Shown: positions 1 to 5,933, counted from the first letter of the stretch. The stretch is 6,340 bases of DNA from Leucobacter sp. (GCA_017990305.1 JAGNOB010000118.1:1-6340), one strand, 5' to 3'. The notes: generated from the letters alone by a model not told the origin. Translations and numbers: made by a program.

Positions 1-1
1 G

Positions 2-91
2 TTCGCGATGGCTGCCGCTGCGGCGCCCGAGGTGACGGTGGGGCAGATATCCGTTGGCGTGCGCGTTGAGGCGACCTTTACCGCCGAGTAG
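2..91 (+). CDS. C-terminal fragment of a probable SIMPL-domain (DUF541) protein
   Basis: The open frame enters from the left edge and ends at TAG 89-91, giving 29 residues that end in VGVRVEATFTAE. An alanine-rich helix end (AMAAAAAPEV) is followed by a beta strand of alternating V/R/E/T residues. This matches the end of SIMPL/DUF541 proteins, which typically close with a pattern like PGE-x-TVSASVxVxFAxE. The family is often cell-envelope or periplasmic and loosely linked to stress defence; its biochemical role is unsettled. Only the tail is visible, so the signal peptide and length cannot be judged. The gene runs toward the PucR regulator, and the two coding ends overlap by 14 bp (78-91). 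The assignment rests on a short C-terminal resemblance and could be wrong; that this is the end of a real rightward gene is more secure than its name. Confidence 0.55.
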   Translation, partial: FAMAAAAAPEVTVGQISVGVRVEATFTAE

Positions 92-1286
92 CCTGCTGCG
101 GGCCTGCCGCGATGCGCAGCGCGGTCCAGAGCTCCGCTCTGGTGTCGGGGGTATCAATGTCGCGTTGCAGCAGGCTAGCTGCGGTCCGAATACGCGCACG
201 CAGCGTGTGACGGTGGATCGACAGTTCCTCGGCAGCGGGGGAGAGCTGGCCGTTGTGGCGCAGCCAGGCTTCGAGGCTGCGCTCAATCTCGTCGTCGTGC
301 TTGCGGTCGTGCGCTCGCACCGGCGACAGGAAGCCGGCTGCGCGCCTGCGGGCGTCCTGGCTCTCTCCGATGAGCTGCAACAGGCCGGCGTGCATCGCGG
401 GTCGGTACTCGACAACCTTCGCGCCGGTGCCGCCGGTTCGATCCTCGGATAGGGCGTGCTCGAGCGCTCGATCCGCCTGCGCCACGAGCTCGACGAGGTC
501 CTCGAGCGATCCGCGCTCCGAGAGGCCACCGGGGAGGCCGCGCGCGAGTTTTTTCGCCGCAGGAATACGTGCGGGTTCACAGATGATGAGTCGTCGCCCA
601 TCCACGATCCCCGTCGCGGCGCCGTCACCGAGAGACTCGAACTCTAGGGTGGGGTGGATGCCTGGAAGCGCGATGACCGACACTTGGCCGCGTGGGAGTC
701 GAGGGAACAGCGTGCCAGCTACTCCCTCCGCGAGTTCCCTGTTTCCTGAGATGAGTAGCCGAAGTATTGCGGTCGCGAGAGCAGCCTCGGAACGCGCAAG
801 GCTCGTGGGGCGCGTCGAGTGTGACTGCGACAGTCGGTCCATGTTCTGGGCGTGCACGGCGGCCTCGATGAGGCGGGCGGCCGCGCGGGTGATCGCAATG
901 AACGGAGTGTCGTAGGGCACGCGGATGAGGGGCAGACCGAGTTTCTCGCAGGCTTCGACGAGCGTAGGGGGGATGCGGTCCCAGCGGATACCGACGCCCA
1001 CTCCGAGTGCAGTGGTGCCCGCTGCCACGAGCCGTGATACGTAGGCTTCGGCCGAGCGAATGCTGAGGGTGCCCTTGAACTGCGCGCCGGTCGTGAGCAG
1101 CACCGTGCGGGGCGTGAGGAACGGCGTCGGGTCTGCGAGGTCCGTCGAGTGCACCCACTGCACGACGCGCGACCCAGTCTCGTTGTCGACTCCTGCCACC
1201 GCAACGAGGCCGAGCTCGTAGTCGCGGAGCAACGTGTCGAGATCGATCCACGAGTGAATTGCCGGTTCGGCGAAATATTGCATCAT
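78..1286 (-). CDS. PucR-family transcriptional regulator, likely controlling the divergent gabTD operon
   Basis: This is a 402-residue cytoplasmic DNA-binding protein. The N-terminal ligand-sensing PucR domain covers about residues 15-145, with the characteristic run VLLTTGAQF (62-70) and GLPLIRVPYDTPF (117-129). A divergent middle region (about 165-300) sits where many family members carry a degenerate GGDEF-like fold. The C-terminal PucR-type helix-turn-helix spans about 335-393, with core SPAAEELSIHRHTLRARI (349-366) and the usual RDIDTP..RAELWTALRI ending. The length is normal for the family, and no signal peptide or membrane segment is seen. The frame can be extended one codon to TTG 1289; I chose ATG 1286, and ATG 1283 is equally possible. 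No Shine-Dalgarno is evident, and a CATAAT hexamer just upstream suggests leaderless or near-leaderless initiation. PucR-type regulators control purine, amino-acid and polyamine-type catabolism, and I recall one called GabR regulating gabTDP in Corynebacterium glutamicum. The divergent gabTD makes GABA or succinate semialdehyde the likely effector (inference). Confidence 0.9.
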   Translation of the reverse strand: MMQYFAEPAIHSWIDLDTLLRDYELGLVAVAGVDNETGSRVVQWVHSTDLADPTPFLTPRTVLLTTGAQFKGTLSIRSAEAYVSRLVAAGTTALGVGVGIRWDRIPPTLVEACEKLGLPLIRVPYDTPFIAITRAAARLIEAAVHAQNMDRLSQSHSTRPTSLARSEAALATAILRLLISGNRELAEGVAGTLFPRLPRGQVSVIALPGIHPTLEFESLGDGAATGIVDGRRLIICEPARIPAAKKLARGLPGGLSERGSLEDLVELVAQADRALEHALSEDRTGGTGAKVVEYRPAMHAGLLQLIGESQDARRRAAGFLSPVRAHDRKHDDEIERSLEAWLRHNGQLSPAAEELSIHRHTLRARIRTAASLLQRDIDTPDTRAELWTALRIAAGPQQATRR

Positions 1287-1291
1287 CAATC

Positions 1292-1302
1292 GCCATTATG
1301 GC
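1292..1302. repeat. Short inverted repeat over the regulator promoter
   Basis: GCCATTATGGC is a near-perfect palindrome with 5-bp arms and a one-base centre. It begins 5 bp upstream of the regulator's ATG at 1286 and contains the minus-strand CATAAT hexamer. It is therefore placed where bound protein would block the regulator's own promoter. An autoregulatory operator is a reasonable inference, but the element is short and could be chance. Confidence 0.3.
1295..1300 (-). promoter_or_regulatory. Candidate -10 element for the PucR-family regulator
   Basis: On the minus strand this reads CATAAT, five of six matches to TATAAT. It ends 5 nt before TTG 1289 and 8 nt before ATG 1286, which would put transcription start at or beside the start codon. 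That fits leaderless translation, common in actinobacteria, and the absence of a Shine-Dalgarno. No convincing -35 is seen 16-18 nt upstream. Confidence 0.35.
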
Positions 1303-1326
1303 ATCTTTGGGTGACAGCTCCCAGAC

Positions 1327-1344
1327 GTATCCTTGGAGGTATCC
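1327..1344. repeat. Direct repeat GTATCC-N6-GTATCC, possible operator of gabT
   Basis: GTATCC occurs at 1327-1332 and again at 1339-1344, a 12-bp period close to one helical turn. The repeat lies between the divergent start codons and covers the best candidate gabT -10. Direct repeats on one helix face suit a dimeric regulator. Which protein binds here, if any, is inference. Confidence 0.3.
1328..1333 (+). promoter_or_regulatory. Candidate -10 element for gabT
   Basis: TATCCT fits the actinobacterial TANNNT -10 pattern. A weak -35-like TTGGGT lies at 1307-1312, but the 15-bp spacer is short. Transcription would begin around 1340, giving a leader of about 60 nt that carries the clear ribosome binding site. 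The hexamer overlaps the GTATCC direct repeat, so an activator or repressor could act here. Confidence 0.3.
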
Positions 1345-1350
1345 GGCGCC

Positions 1351-1366
1351 GTGGTGGGGGAACCAC
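1351..1366. repeat. Inverted repeat in the gabT leader region
   Basis: GTGGT (1351-1355) and ACCAC (1362-1366) are complementary around a 6-base G-rich centre. It could be an operator half-site pair or a weak leader hairpin ahead of the gabT ribosome binding site. The 5-bp arms are short enough to arise by chance. Confidence 0.2.
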
Positions 1367-1390
1367 TCGGTGCTCACTCTTCAACACGTT

Positions 1391-1396
1391 AAGGAG
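1391..1396 (+). promoter_or_regulatory. gabT ribosome binding site
   Basis: AAGGAG ends 6 nt before ATG 1403, a near-ideal Shine-Dalgarno. It decides the gabT start against an in-frame extension that reaches back to TTG 1259 inside the divergent regulator. Confidence 0.85.
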
Positions 1397-1402
1397 ACAT
1401 CC

Positions 1403-2737
1403 ATGACTCTCACCGGCGGCCCCTCACTTCCGCAGGAGCGCAAGCTCGTCACCAGCATCCCCGGCCCGAAGTCGCAGGAGATGCTCGCACGCAAGAACGC
1501 AGCGGTTGCCGCAGGCGTTGGCGTTGCACTTCCCGTCTCCATCGTTGCTGCGGGCGGCGGCGTCATGGTTGACGTTGACGGCAACTCGCTCATCGACCTC
1601 GGCTCGGGCATCGCAGTGACCGGCGTTGGCAACTCGGCTCCGGCCGTTGTCGAGGCAGTCACCGCCCAGGTTCAGCAGTTCACCCACACCTGCTTCACCG
1701 TCACCCCCTACGAGGGGTACATTGCCGTCGCGGAGAAGCTCAACGAGCTCACCCCCGGCGACTACGAGAAGCGCTCCGCACTGTTCAACTCGGGCGCCGA
1801 GGCAGTGGAGAACGCGATCAAGATCGCCCGCCACTACACCAAGCGCGACGCGGTTGTCGTCTTCGACCACGCGTACCACGGTCGCACCAACCTCACTATG
1901 GGAATGACGGCAAAGAACATGCCGTACAAGGACGGCTTCGGACCGTTCGCTCCCGAGGTCTACCGCGTCCCCACCTCGTACCCGTACCGTGATGGGCTCT
2001 CGGGCGTCGACGCAGCAGAGGTTGCGCTCACCCAGATCGAGAAGCAGGTCGGCTCGAAGAACGTCGCCGCAATCATCATCGAGCCCATCCAGGGTGAGGG
2101 CGGCTTCATCGCCCCCGCAGCAGGCTTCCTCCCCGCAATCCAGGAGTGGGCAACCGCGAACGGCGTCGTCTTCATCCTCGACGAGGTGCAGACCGGCTTC
2201 GCGCGCACCGGCGACCGCTTCGCAGCAGATCACGAGGGCGTTGTTCCCGATCTGATCACCACCGCGAAGGGCATCGCAGGCGGCCTGCCGCTGTCGGCAG
2301 TGACCGGCCGCGCCGAGATCATGGATTCCGCTCACGCAGGCGGCCTGGGTGGCACCTACACCGGTAGCCCGATCTCGTGTGCAGCAGCACTCGCGACGAT
2401 GGACACCTACGAGAAGGAAAACCTCGCTGCACGCGCGAACGAAATCGGCGCGATCATCAGCGAGTTCTTCGTCGAGCTCCAGAAGAGCGACGACCGCATT
2501 GGTGATATCCGCGGCCGCGGCGCAATGATGGCCGTCGAGTTCGTCGAGTCGGGTTCGAAGAACCCGGCCGCTGCACTCACCGGAGCCATCGCAAAGCACG
2601 CAGCCAACGAGGGCGTCATCCTCCTCACCTGCGGCACTTACGGCAACGTGGTCCGCTTCCTCCCGCCGCTGTCGATCTCCGATGAACTGCTCCGCGAGGC
2701 GCTGCAGATCATCGCGGACGCGCTGGCAGCGAACTAA
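1403..2737 (+). CDS. gabT: 4-aminobutyrate--2-oxoglutarate aminotransferase
   Basis: This is a 444-residue, PLP-dependent class-III (fold type I) aminotransferase. It converts GABA plus 2-oxoglutarate to succinate semialdehyde plus glutamate in the cytoplasm, the first step of GABA catabolism. Visible landmarks are the PLP phosphate-binding NSGAEAVENAIKIAR (129-143), HAYHGRT (156-162), EPIQGEGGF (227-235), the pyridine-binding Asp260 in LDEVQTGFARTG with Gln263, the Schiff-base Lys289 in TTAKGIAGGLPLSAV, and GGTYTGSP (316-323). The length is close to other GabT proteins (E. coli about 426), with a slightly longer N-terminus typical of actinobacterial members. The start is ATG 1403, fixed by AAGGAG 6 nt upstream. 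gabD follows after 37 bp on the same strand, which settles GABA over ornithine or other class-III substrates. Alanine codons are unusually rich in GCA (about 29 by eye), unlike the flanking leftward genes, suggesting selection for high expression. No catalytic residue is missing. Confidence 0.95.
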   Translation: MTLTGGPSLPQERKLVTSIPGPKSQEMLARKNAAVAAGVGVALPVSIVAAGGGVMVDVDGNSLIDLGSGIAVTGVGNSAPAVVEAVTAQVQQFTHTCFTVTPYEGYIAVAEKLNELTPGDYEKRSALFNSGAEAVENAIKIARHYTKRDAVVVFDHAYHGRTNLTMGMTAKNMPYKDGFGPFAPEVYRVPTSYPYRDGLSGVDAAEVALTQIEKQVGSKNVAAIIIEPIQGEGGFIAPAAGFLPAIQEWATANGVVFILDEVQTGFARTGDRFAADHEGVVPDLITTAKGIAGGLPLSAVTGRAEIMDSAHAGGLGGTYTGSPISCAAALATMDTYEKENLAARANEIGAIISEFFVELQKSDDRIGDIRGRGAMMAVEFVESGSKNPAAALTGAIAKHAANEGVILLTCGTYGNVVRFLPPLSISDELLREALQIIADALAAN

Positions 2738-2759
2738 GCTCCTCACAAGTACTCAGGCT

Positions 2760-2766
2760 GAAAGGA
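2760..2766 (+). promoter_or_regulatory. gabD ribosome binding site
   Basis: GAAAGGA lies 9 nt before ATG 2776 in the short gabT-gabD gap. This gives gabD its own initiation signal within the operon; no separate promoter or terminator is evident in the gap. Confidence 0.7.
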
Positions 2767-2775
2767 CACCGCTTC

Positions 2776-4242
2776 ATGGCTCTCAAGCCCAACGAACAGG
2801 AACTCCTCGACCGCGTCCCCTCGGGGCTCGCGATCGGTGGCAAGTGGGAAGAATCCACCTCCGGCGCTACGTTTGACGTCGTAGACCCCGCAACCGGTGA
2901 GGTCATCAAGACCATTGCCGATGCGACCGTCGAAGACGCAGTGCGTGCGCTCGACTCCGCAGTCGCCGCTCAGGACGACTGGGCAGCGACGTCGACGCGC
3001 GAGCGCTCGAACATCCTCCGTCGTGCATTTGACATGCTCATGGAGCGCAAGGAAGAGTTCGCGCTGCTCATGGCAATGGAGATGGGCAAGCCCATCGCTG
3101 AGGCACGCGGCGAGGTGAACTACGGTGGCGAGTTCCTTCGGTGGTTCTCGGAAGAAGCAGTGCGCGTGCGCGGCGACTACCGCCCGAACCCCGAGGGCAC
3201 CGGCAACATGGTTGTCTCACACATTCCCGTGGGCCCCTGCTACTTCATCACGCCGTGGAACTTCCCGCTGGCGATGGCAACACGCAAGATCGCTCCGGCG
3301 CTCGCTGCTGGCTGCACCGTCGTCATCAAGCCCGCAGCGCTCACCCCGCTCACGACGATGTTCTTCGCGCAGCTGCTCGAAGAAGCTGGCGTTCCCGCCG
3401 GTGTCGTGAACGTCGTGCAGACGTCGAAGTCGAGCGCGCAGTCCAGCGCGCTCCTCTCGGACACCCGCCTGCGCAAGCTCTCGTTCACGGGCTCGACCCC
3501 CGTTGGCGTGACGCTGCTGCAGGCTGCTGCACAGAACGTGCTCCGCACTTCGATGGAGCTGGGTGGCAACGCTCCGTTCGTCGTCTTCGAAGACGCTGAC
3601 CTCGATAAGGCTGTTGAGGGAGTGCTGCTCGCGAAGTTCCGCAACATCGGCCAGGCGTGCACCGCGGCGAACCGCATCATTGTGCACGAGTCGGTTGCTG
3701 ACGAGTTCGCTCGTCGCGTCGGCGAGAAGGTTGCTGCGATGAGCATCGGCCGCGGCGCAGACGAGGGCAACGACATCGGCGCGCTCGTCGAGGAGAAGGC
3801 CGTTGCGAACACGGCTCGCCTCGTCGCAGACGCAGTCGAGACCGGCGCTACCATCGTCACCGGTGGCGAAGCGATCGACGGCCCAGGCAACTTCTTCCAG
3901 CCGACCGTCATCGACAAGCTCAGCCCCCAGTCGGCGATCATGCGCGAGGAGATCTTCGGACCTGTCCTCGGCATCATCCGCTTCTCGACTGAGGCAGAGG
4001 CTGTTGAAATCGCGAACAACACCGAGTACGGCCTCGTCAGCTACGTCTTCACCGAAGACATCGCTCGCGGGCACCGCATGATTGAGAAGCTCGAAACCGG
4101 CATGATGGGCCTGAACACCGGCCTCGTCTCGAACGCTGCGGCTCCCTTCGGTGGGCTGAAGCAGTCGGGTATCGGACGCGAGGGCGGCTTCGAGGGAATC
4201 CACGAGTTCCTCTCGACGAAGTACACGCTCATCCCGCGCTAG
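2776..4242 (+). CDS. gabD: Succinate-semialdehyde dehydrogenase (NAD(P)+)
   Basis: This 488-residue aldehyde dehydrogenase oxidises succinate semialdehyde, the GabT product, to succinate. Catalytic residues are in place: Asn162 in TPWNFP (159-164), Lys185 in VIKPAALTP, general base Glu261 in MELGGNAPFVVF (260-271), and nucleophile Cys295 in GQACTAANR. The NAD(P)-binding FTGSTPVG (237-244), EEIFGPVL (391-398) and the C-terminal PFGGLKQSGIGREGG (457-471) are also seen. Length matches E. coli GabD (about 482). The residue after KPA is Ala188 rather than the Glu common in NAD-specific enzymes, which would tolerate NADP+ (inference). The position two after the catalytic Cys is Ala297, whereas E. 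coli GabD and human SSADH have a second Cys there (CVC) that in the human enzyme forms a redox-switch disulfide. The gene is second in the gabTD operon and closed by a strong terminator. Another semialdehyde substrate is possible, but the operon partner makes SSADH the best call. Confidence 0.93.
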   Translation: MALKPNEQELLDRVPSGLAIGGKWEESTSGATFDVVDPATGEVIKTIADATVEDAVRALDSAVAAQDDWAATSTRERSNILRRAFDMLMERKEEFALLMAMEMGKPIAEARGEVNYGGEFLRWFSEEAVRVRGDYRPNPEGTGNMVVSHIPVGPCYFITPWNFPLAMATRKIAPALAAGCTVVIKPAALTPLTTMFFAQLLEEAGVPAGVVNVVQTSKSSAQSSALLSDTRLRKLSFTGSTPVGVTLLQAAAQNVLRTSMELGGNAPFVVFEDADLDKAVEGVLLAKFRNIGQACTAANRIIVHESVADEFARRVGEKVAAMSIGRGADEGNDIGALVEEKAVANTARLVADAVETGATIVTGGEAIDGPGNFFQPTVIDKLSPQSAIMREEIFGPVLGIIRFSTEAEAVEIANNTEYGLVSYVFTEDIARGHRMIEKLETGMMGLNTGLVSNAAAPFGGLKQSGIGREGGFEGIHEFLSTKYTLIPR

Positions 4243-4261
4243 TTCGCGGTACGTCGCTCAT

Positions 4262-4278
4262 TCGCGACAATTACGCGA
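4262..4278 (+). repeat. Small hairpin just before the gabTD terminator
   Basis: TCGCG (4262-4266) pairs with CGCGA (4274-4278) around the A/T-rich 7-nt loop ACAATTA. It has no T-tract of its own. It may simply be part of the structured 3' trailer of the gabTD transcript. Confidence 0.3.
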
Positions 4279-4283
4279 TAGCG

Positions 4284-4326
4284 CAGAAGCGGCCCGGGTC
4301 ACTGACTCGGGCCGCTTCTGTGTTTT
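4284..4326 (+). terminator. Rho-independent terminator of gabTD
   Basis: The 5' arm 4284-4300 pairs with 4304-4320 over 17 base pairs (16 Watson-Crick and one G-T wobble at 4297/4307), closing a 3-nt loop. The stem is followed directly by TGTTTT (4321-4326). It lies 41 bp after the gabD stop and points rightward, so it ends the gabTD transcript before it can run into the convergent rsmD. On the opposite strand the stem is not followed by a T-run, so it is less convincing as a terminator for rsmD. Confidence 0.85.
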
Positions 4327-4362
4327 CGGGCCGCTGCTGTGTTTCGGGCCGCTTCTGTGTTT
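4308..4362 (+). repeat. Three tandem copies of the terminator 3' arm plus T-tract
   Basis: Three head-to-tail units of 18-19 bp are present: 4308-4326 (CGGGCCGCTTCTGTGTTTT), 4327-4344 (one T-to-G change at 4336, one T fewer) and 4345-4362 (as the first, one T fewer). The first unit is the 3' arm of the gabTD terminator. Each unit can pair with the single 5' arm at 4284-4296, the second with one mismatch. The pattern suggests slippage-type expansion and offers alternative terminator folds with successive T-tracts. Confidence 0.9.
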
Positions 4363-4408
4363 GTAGCTCAGTTGTGGGCGGGGCTGGGCCGCAGCGCGGC
4401 ACCAAGCA

Positions 4409-5035
4409 CTACGCTTCGACGGGTTCAGACCACCAGAGCACGGTCTCGCCATAGGCGCGGTTGCGGATCGGCGCGAGCCCGGCTGGCAGCGTTGGCTCGG
4501 GGGAGCGGCTGCTGCGCTCGACAAGCACGAGGGCCTCAGGGGCGAGGAGCGGAACGAGCGCGGTGAGATTCGCTGTGAGCGACTCATCGTCAAGATCGTA
4601 GGGCGGATCGAGGAGCGCAACATCCCACCGTGCAGCGGTGTCTCCGCGGTCCACCTCGCGGTCGAGGAACGTTTGTACCGAGTGCTTCTCAACCGTGACG
4701 GCCGGCATCGCTCCGGCGGGATCAGCGGAGCGGCGACCGGCGCGCGGGCCGCCCTGCCACGCCTGCAATACGGTGCGTGCGTTTCGCGCGGCGACCCCAG
4801 CCGCCTGCGGGTGCTTCTCGACGAGCGTCACCGACGCAGCGCCGCGGCTTGCGGCCTCGAGGCCAAGGGCTCCCGATCCCGCGTAGAGGTCCAATACCCG
4901 CGCGCCCTCGACTGCACCCCACGATTCGAGCGCCGAGAAGATCGCCTCGCGTACGCGATCGCTTGTCGGGCGCGTGCCCGCTTTGGGGACCTCGAGTCTG
5001 AGTGAGCCGGCACGGCCCGCAATAATCCTGGTCAC
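4409..5035 (-). CDS. rsmD: 16S rRNA (guanine(966)-N(2))-methyltransferase
   Basis: This 208-residue SAM-dependent methyltransferase modifies G966 (E. coli numbering) of 16S rRNA during 30S assembly. The family signature RPTSDRVREAIFSAL (22-36) opens the protein. SAM-binding motif I is DLYAGSGALGLEAASRGA (49-66), Glu73 in LVEKH is the likely ribose-binding acidic residue, and DPPY (143-146) is the catalytic N2-guanine motif. Length is close to E. coli RsmD (about 198); a Gly/Arg-rich stretch at 93-111 between motifs is a loop insertion. The start is GTG 5035, chosen because translation there gives the conserved TRIIAG opening. No Shine-Dalgarno is visible, and the stop of the upstream phosphatase gene lies 3 nt away, so translational coupling is likely. 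coaD, a frequent downstream partner of rsmD, is not present here. Confidence 0.94.
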   Translation of the reverse strand: MTRIIAGRAGSLRLEVPKAGTRPTSDRVREAIFSALESWGAVEGARVLDLYAGSGALGLEAASRGAASVTLVEKHPQAAGVAARNARTVLQAWQGGPRAGRRSADPAGAMPAVTVEKHSVQTFLDREVDRGDTAARWDVALLDPPYDLDDESLTANLTALVPLLAPEALVLVERSSRSPEPTLPAGLAPIRNRAYGETVLWWSEPVEA

Positions 5036-5038
5036 GCG

Positions 5039-5887
5039 CTACGCCGAGATGAAGCGGTCGCGGAGTACCTGGAGGCGACGCTCGTCAAGCCCGAGGCCGG
5101 TGATGAAGTAGTTCTCGACTGTGCCGTACCGAGCGCGCATCTCGTCATAGGCAGCCTCGAGCATCTCCGGCTGCACGGTGAGCACCGGGCGCAGCATGTC
5201 GGGGTCGATGCCATTCGCCTCCGCCTTGGCGAGCATCGGCTCGACCATCGGGAGGATGTCAACGTTGGTGAGGAGGTAGTCCTCCATGATCGTGGCCTCA
5301 TCGGCGCCGAGGAGGAGTAGGAATGCTGCTGCTGCCCAGCCGGTGCGATCCTTACCCGCCGAGCAGTGGAAGAGCGTTGGTGCGTAGTCGCCCTCCTCGG
5401 TGAGCGCGGAGAAGAAGCCGTGGTAGGCCGTGTTTGCCGAGTCTGCCTGCACGAAATGGCGGTACGACCCCTGCAGTAGTGCGAGGCCTCGGCCCTCGCC
5501 CAACACCTCGGTAATTCCCGCGGCCGCCTTCGCCGCAGCCTCGGCCGAGAGCTCGCGATTGCCGCGATCGCCGGGCATGCCGATGTGGGCGAGGCTCGCC
5601 GCGATACTGTTCGGCTGGTCTCCGAGTACATCAAATACGACGCCCTCGACATTGTCGGGGAGCACGTCGGGAGCACTTTTGCGCTCACCGATGGTGCGGA
5701 AGTCGGCGACGCGCCGGATCCCGAGATCGACGAGGGTTGCGCTGTCCTCCTCGGACAGTGCACCGAGCGTCGCGGAGCGGAAGATCATGCCGGGGGCGAC
5801 GGTGCCCCCTGCCACGGGTAGCCCGCCGAGCGAGCGCAGATTCGGGACGGTTGCGAGATGGACTCGGCGGCTATTGAGTTCGGTCAC
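5039..5887 (-). CDS. MptpB-like tyrosine-protein / phosphoinositide phosphatase
   Basis: This 282-residue protein belongs to the Y_phosphatase3 family, whose characterised members include Mycobacterium MptpB. The P-loop HCSAGKDRTG (174-183) carries the nucleophile Cys175, phosphate-binding Arg181, and Lys179-Asp180, the hallmark of this group, which in MptpB-type enzymes goes with activity on phosphotyrosine, phosphoserine/threonine and phosphoinositides. The N-terminal NLRSLGGLP (16-24), IFRSATL (35-41) and ADFRT..ER (61-69) are also family signatures. LLLLGADEATIMEDYLLTN (190-208) follows the P-loop. Residues 85-165 form the helical region that in MptpB makes a lid over the active site. No signal peptide or membrane span is seen, so it is probably cytoplasmic. 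The start is GTG 5887. A GGAG lies only 2 nt upstream, too close for a ribosome site, while TAGTCT 6 nt upstream suggests leaderless translation. It is the first gene of a two-gene unit with rsmD. The physiological substrate is unknown. Confidence 0.88.
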   Translation of the reverse strand: MTELNSRRVHLATVPNLRSLGGLPVAGGTVAPGMIFRSATLGALSEEDSATLVDLGIRRVADFRTIGERKSAPDVLPDNVEGVVFDVLGDQPNSIAASLAHIGMPGDRGNRELSAEAAAKAAAGITEVLGEGRGLALLQGSYRHFVQADSANTAYHGFFSALTEEGDYAPTLFHCSAGKDRTGWAAAAFLLLLGADEATIMEDYLLTNVDILPMVEPMLAKAEANGIDPDMLRPVLTVQPEMLEAAYDEMRARYGTVENYFITGLGLDERRLQVLRDRFISA

Positions 5888-5893
5888 CGCTCC

Positions 5894-5899
5894 AGACTA
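5894..5899 (-). promoter_or_regulatory. Candidate leaderless -10 element of the phosphatase-rsmD unit
   Basis: On the minus strand TAGTCT (TANNNT) is followed by exactly 6 nt and then GTG 5887. This is the geometry expected when transcription starts on the first base of the start codon. No good -35 is seen. Confidence 0.5.
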
Positions 5900-5933
5900 C
5901 CGTCGCTTTCCAAGAAAACTAGGGTGAGCGCGC

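Noticed and set aside
253..915. A 220-codon rightward frame opposite the PucR-type regulator.
   Set aside because: It is serine/arginine/alanine-rich without domain-like pattern and lies wholly antisense to a well-supported gene.
625..1377. A 250-codon leftward frame overlapping the 5' part of the PucR-type regulator, suggesting a possible frameshift.
   Set aside because: The regulator reads through intact in its own frame with both conserved domains. The other frame is arginine/histidine/proline-rich, as expected for an out-of-frame reading of high-GC DNA.
1259..1402. In-frame 48-codon N-terminal extension of gabT from TTG 1259.
   Set aside because: It overlaps the start of the divergent regulator, encodes nothing resembling GabT, and bypasses the AAGGAG ribosome site 6 nt before ATG 1403.
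1424..2746. A 440-codon open frame antisense to nearly all of gabT, and a 328-codon one antisense to gabD (3217-4203).
   Set aside because: Such long antisense frames arise from the biased third-position G/C and RNY codon pattern of high-GC genes. The translations are low-complexity (D/E/R/C/V-rich), resemble no family, and have no plausible start signals, while the sense frames are unmistakable gabT and gabD.
4362..4385. GTAGCTCAGTTG-like string resembling a tRNA D-arm.
   Set aside because: The run matches conserved tRNA positions 7-18 only. No acceptor stem, anticodon arm or T-arm follows before the rsmD coding end at 4409, so it is coincidence or at most a tiny remnant.
4388..4400. GCCGC-AGC-GCGGC hairpin just past the rsmD stop, considered as an rsmD terminator.
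   Set aside because: The stem is only 5 bp with a 3-nt loop, and no T-run follows in the leftward direction. Evidence for termination is too weak to list it.
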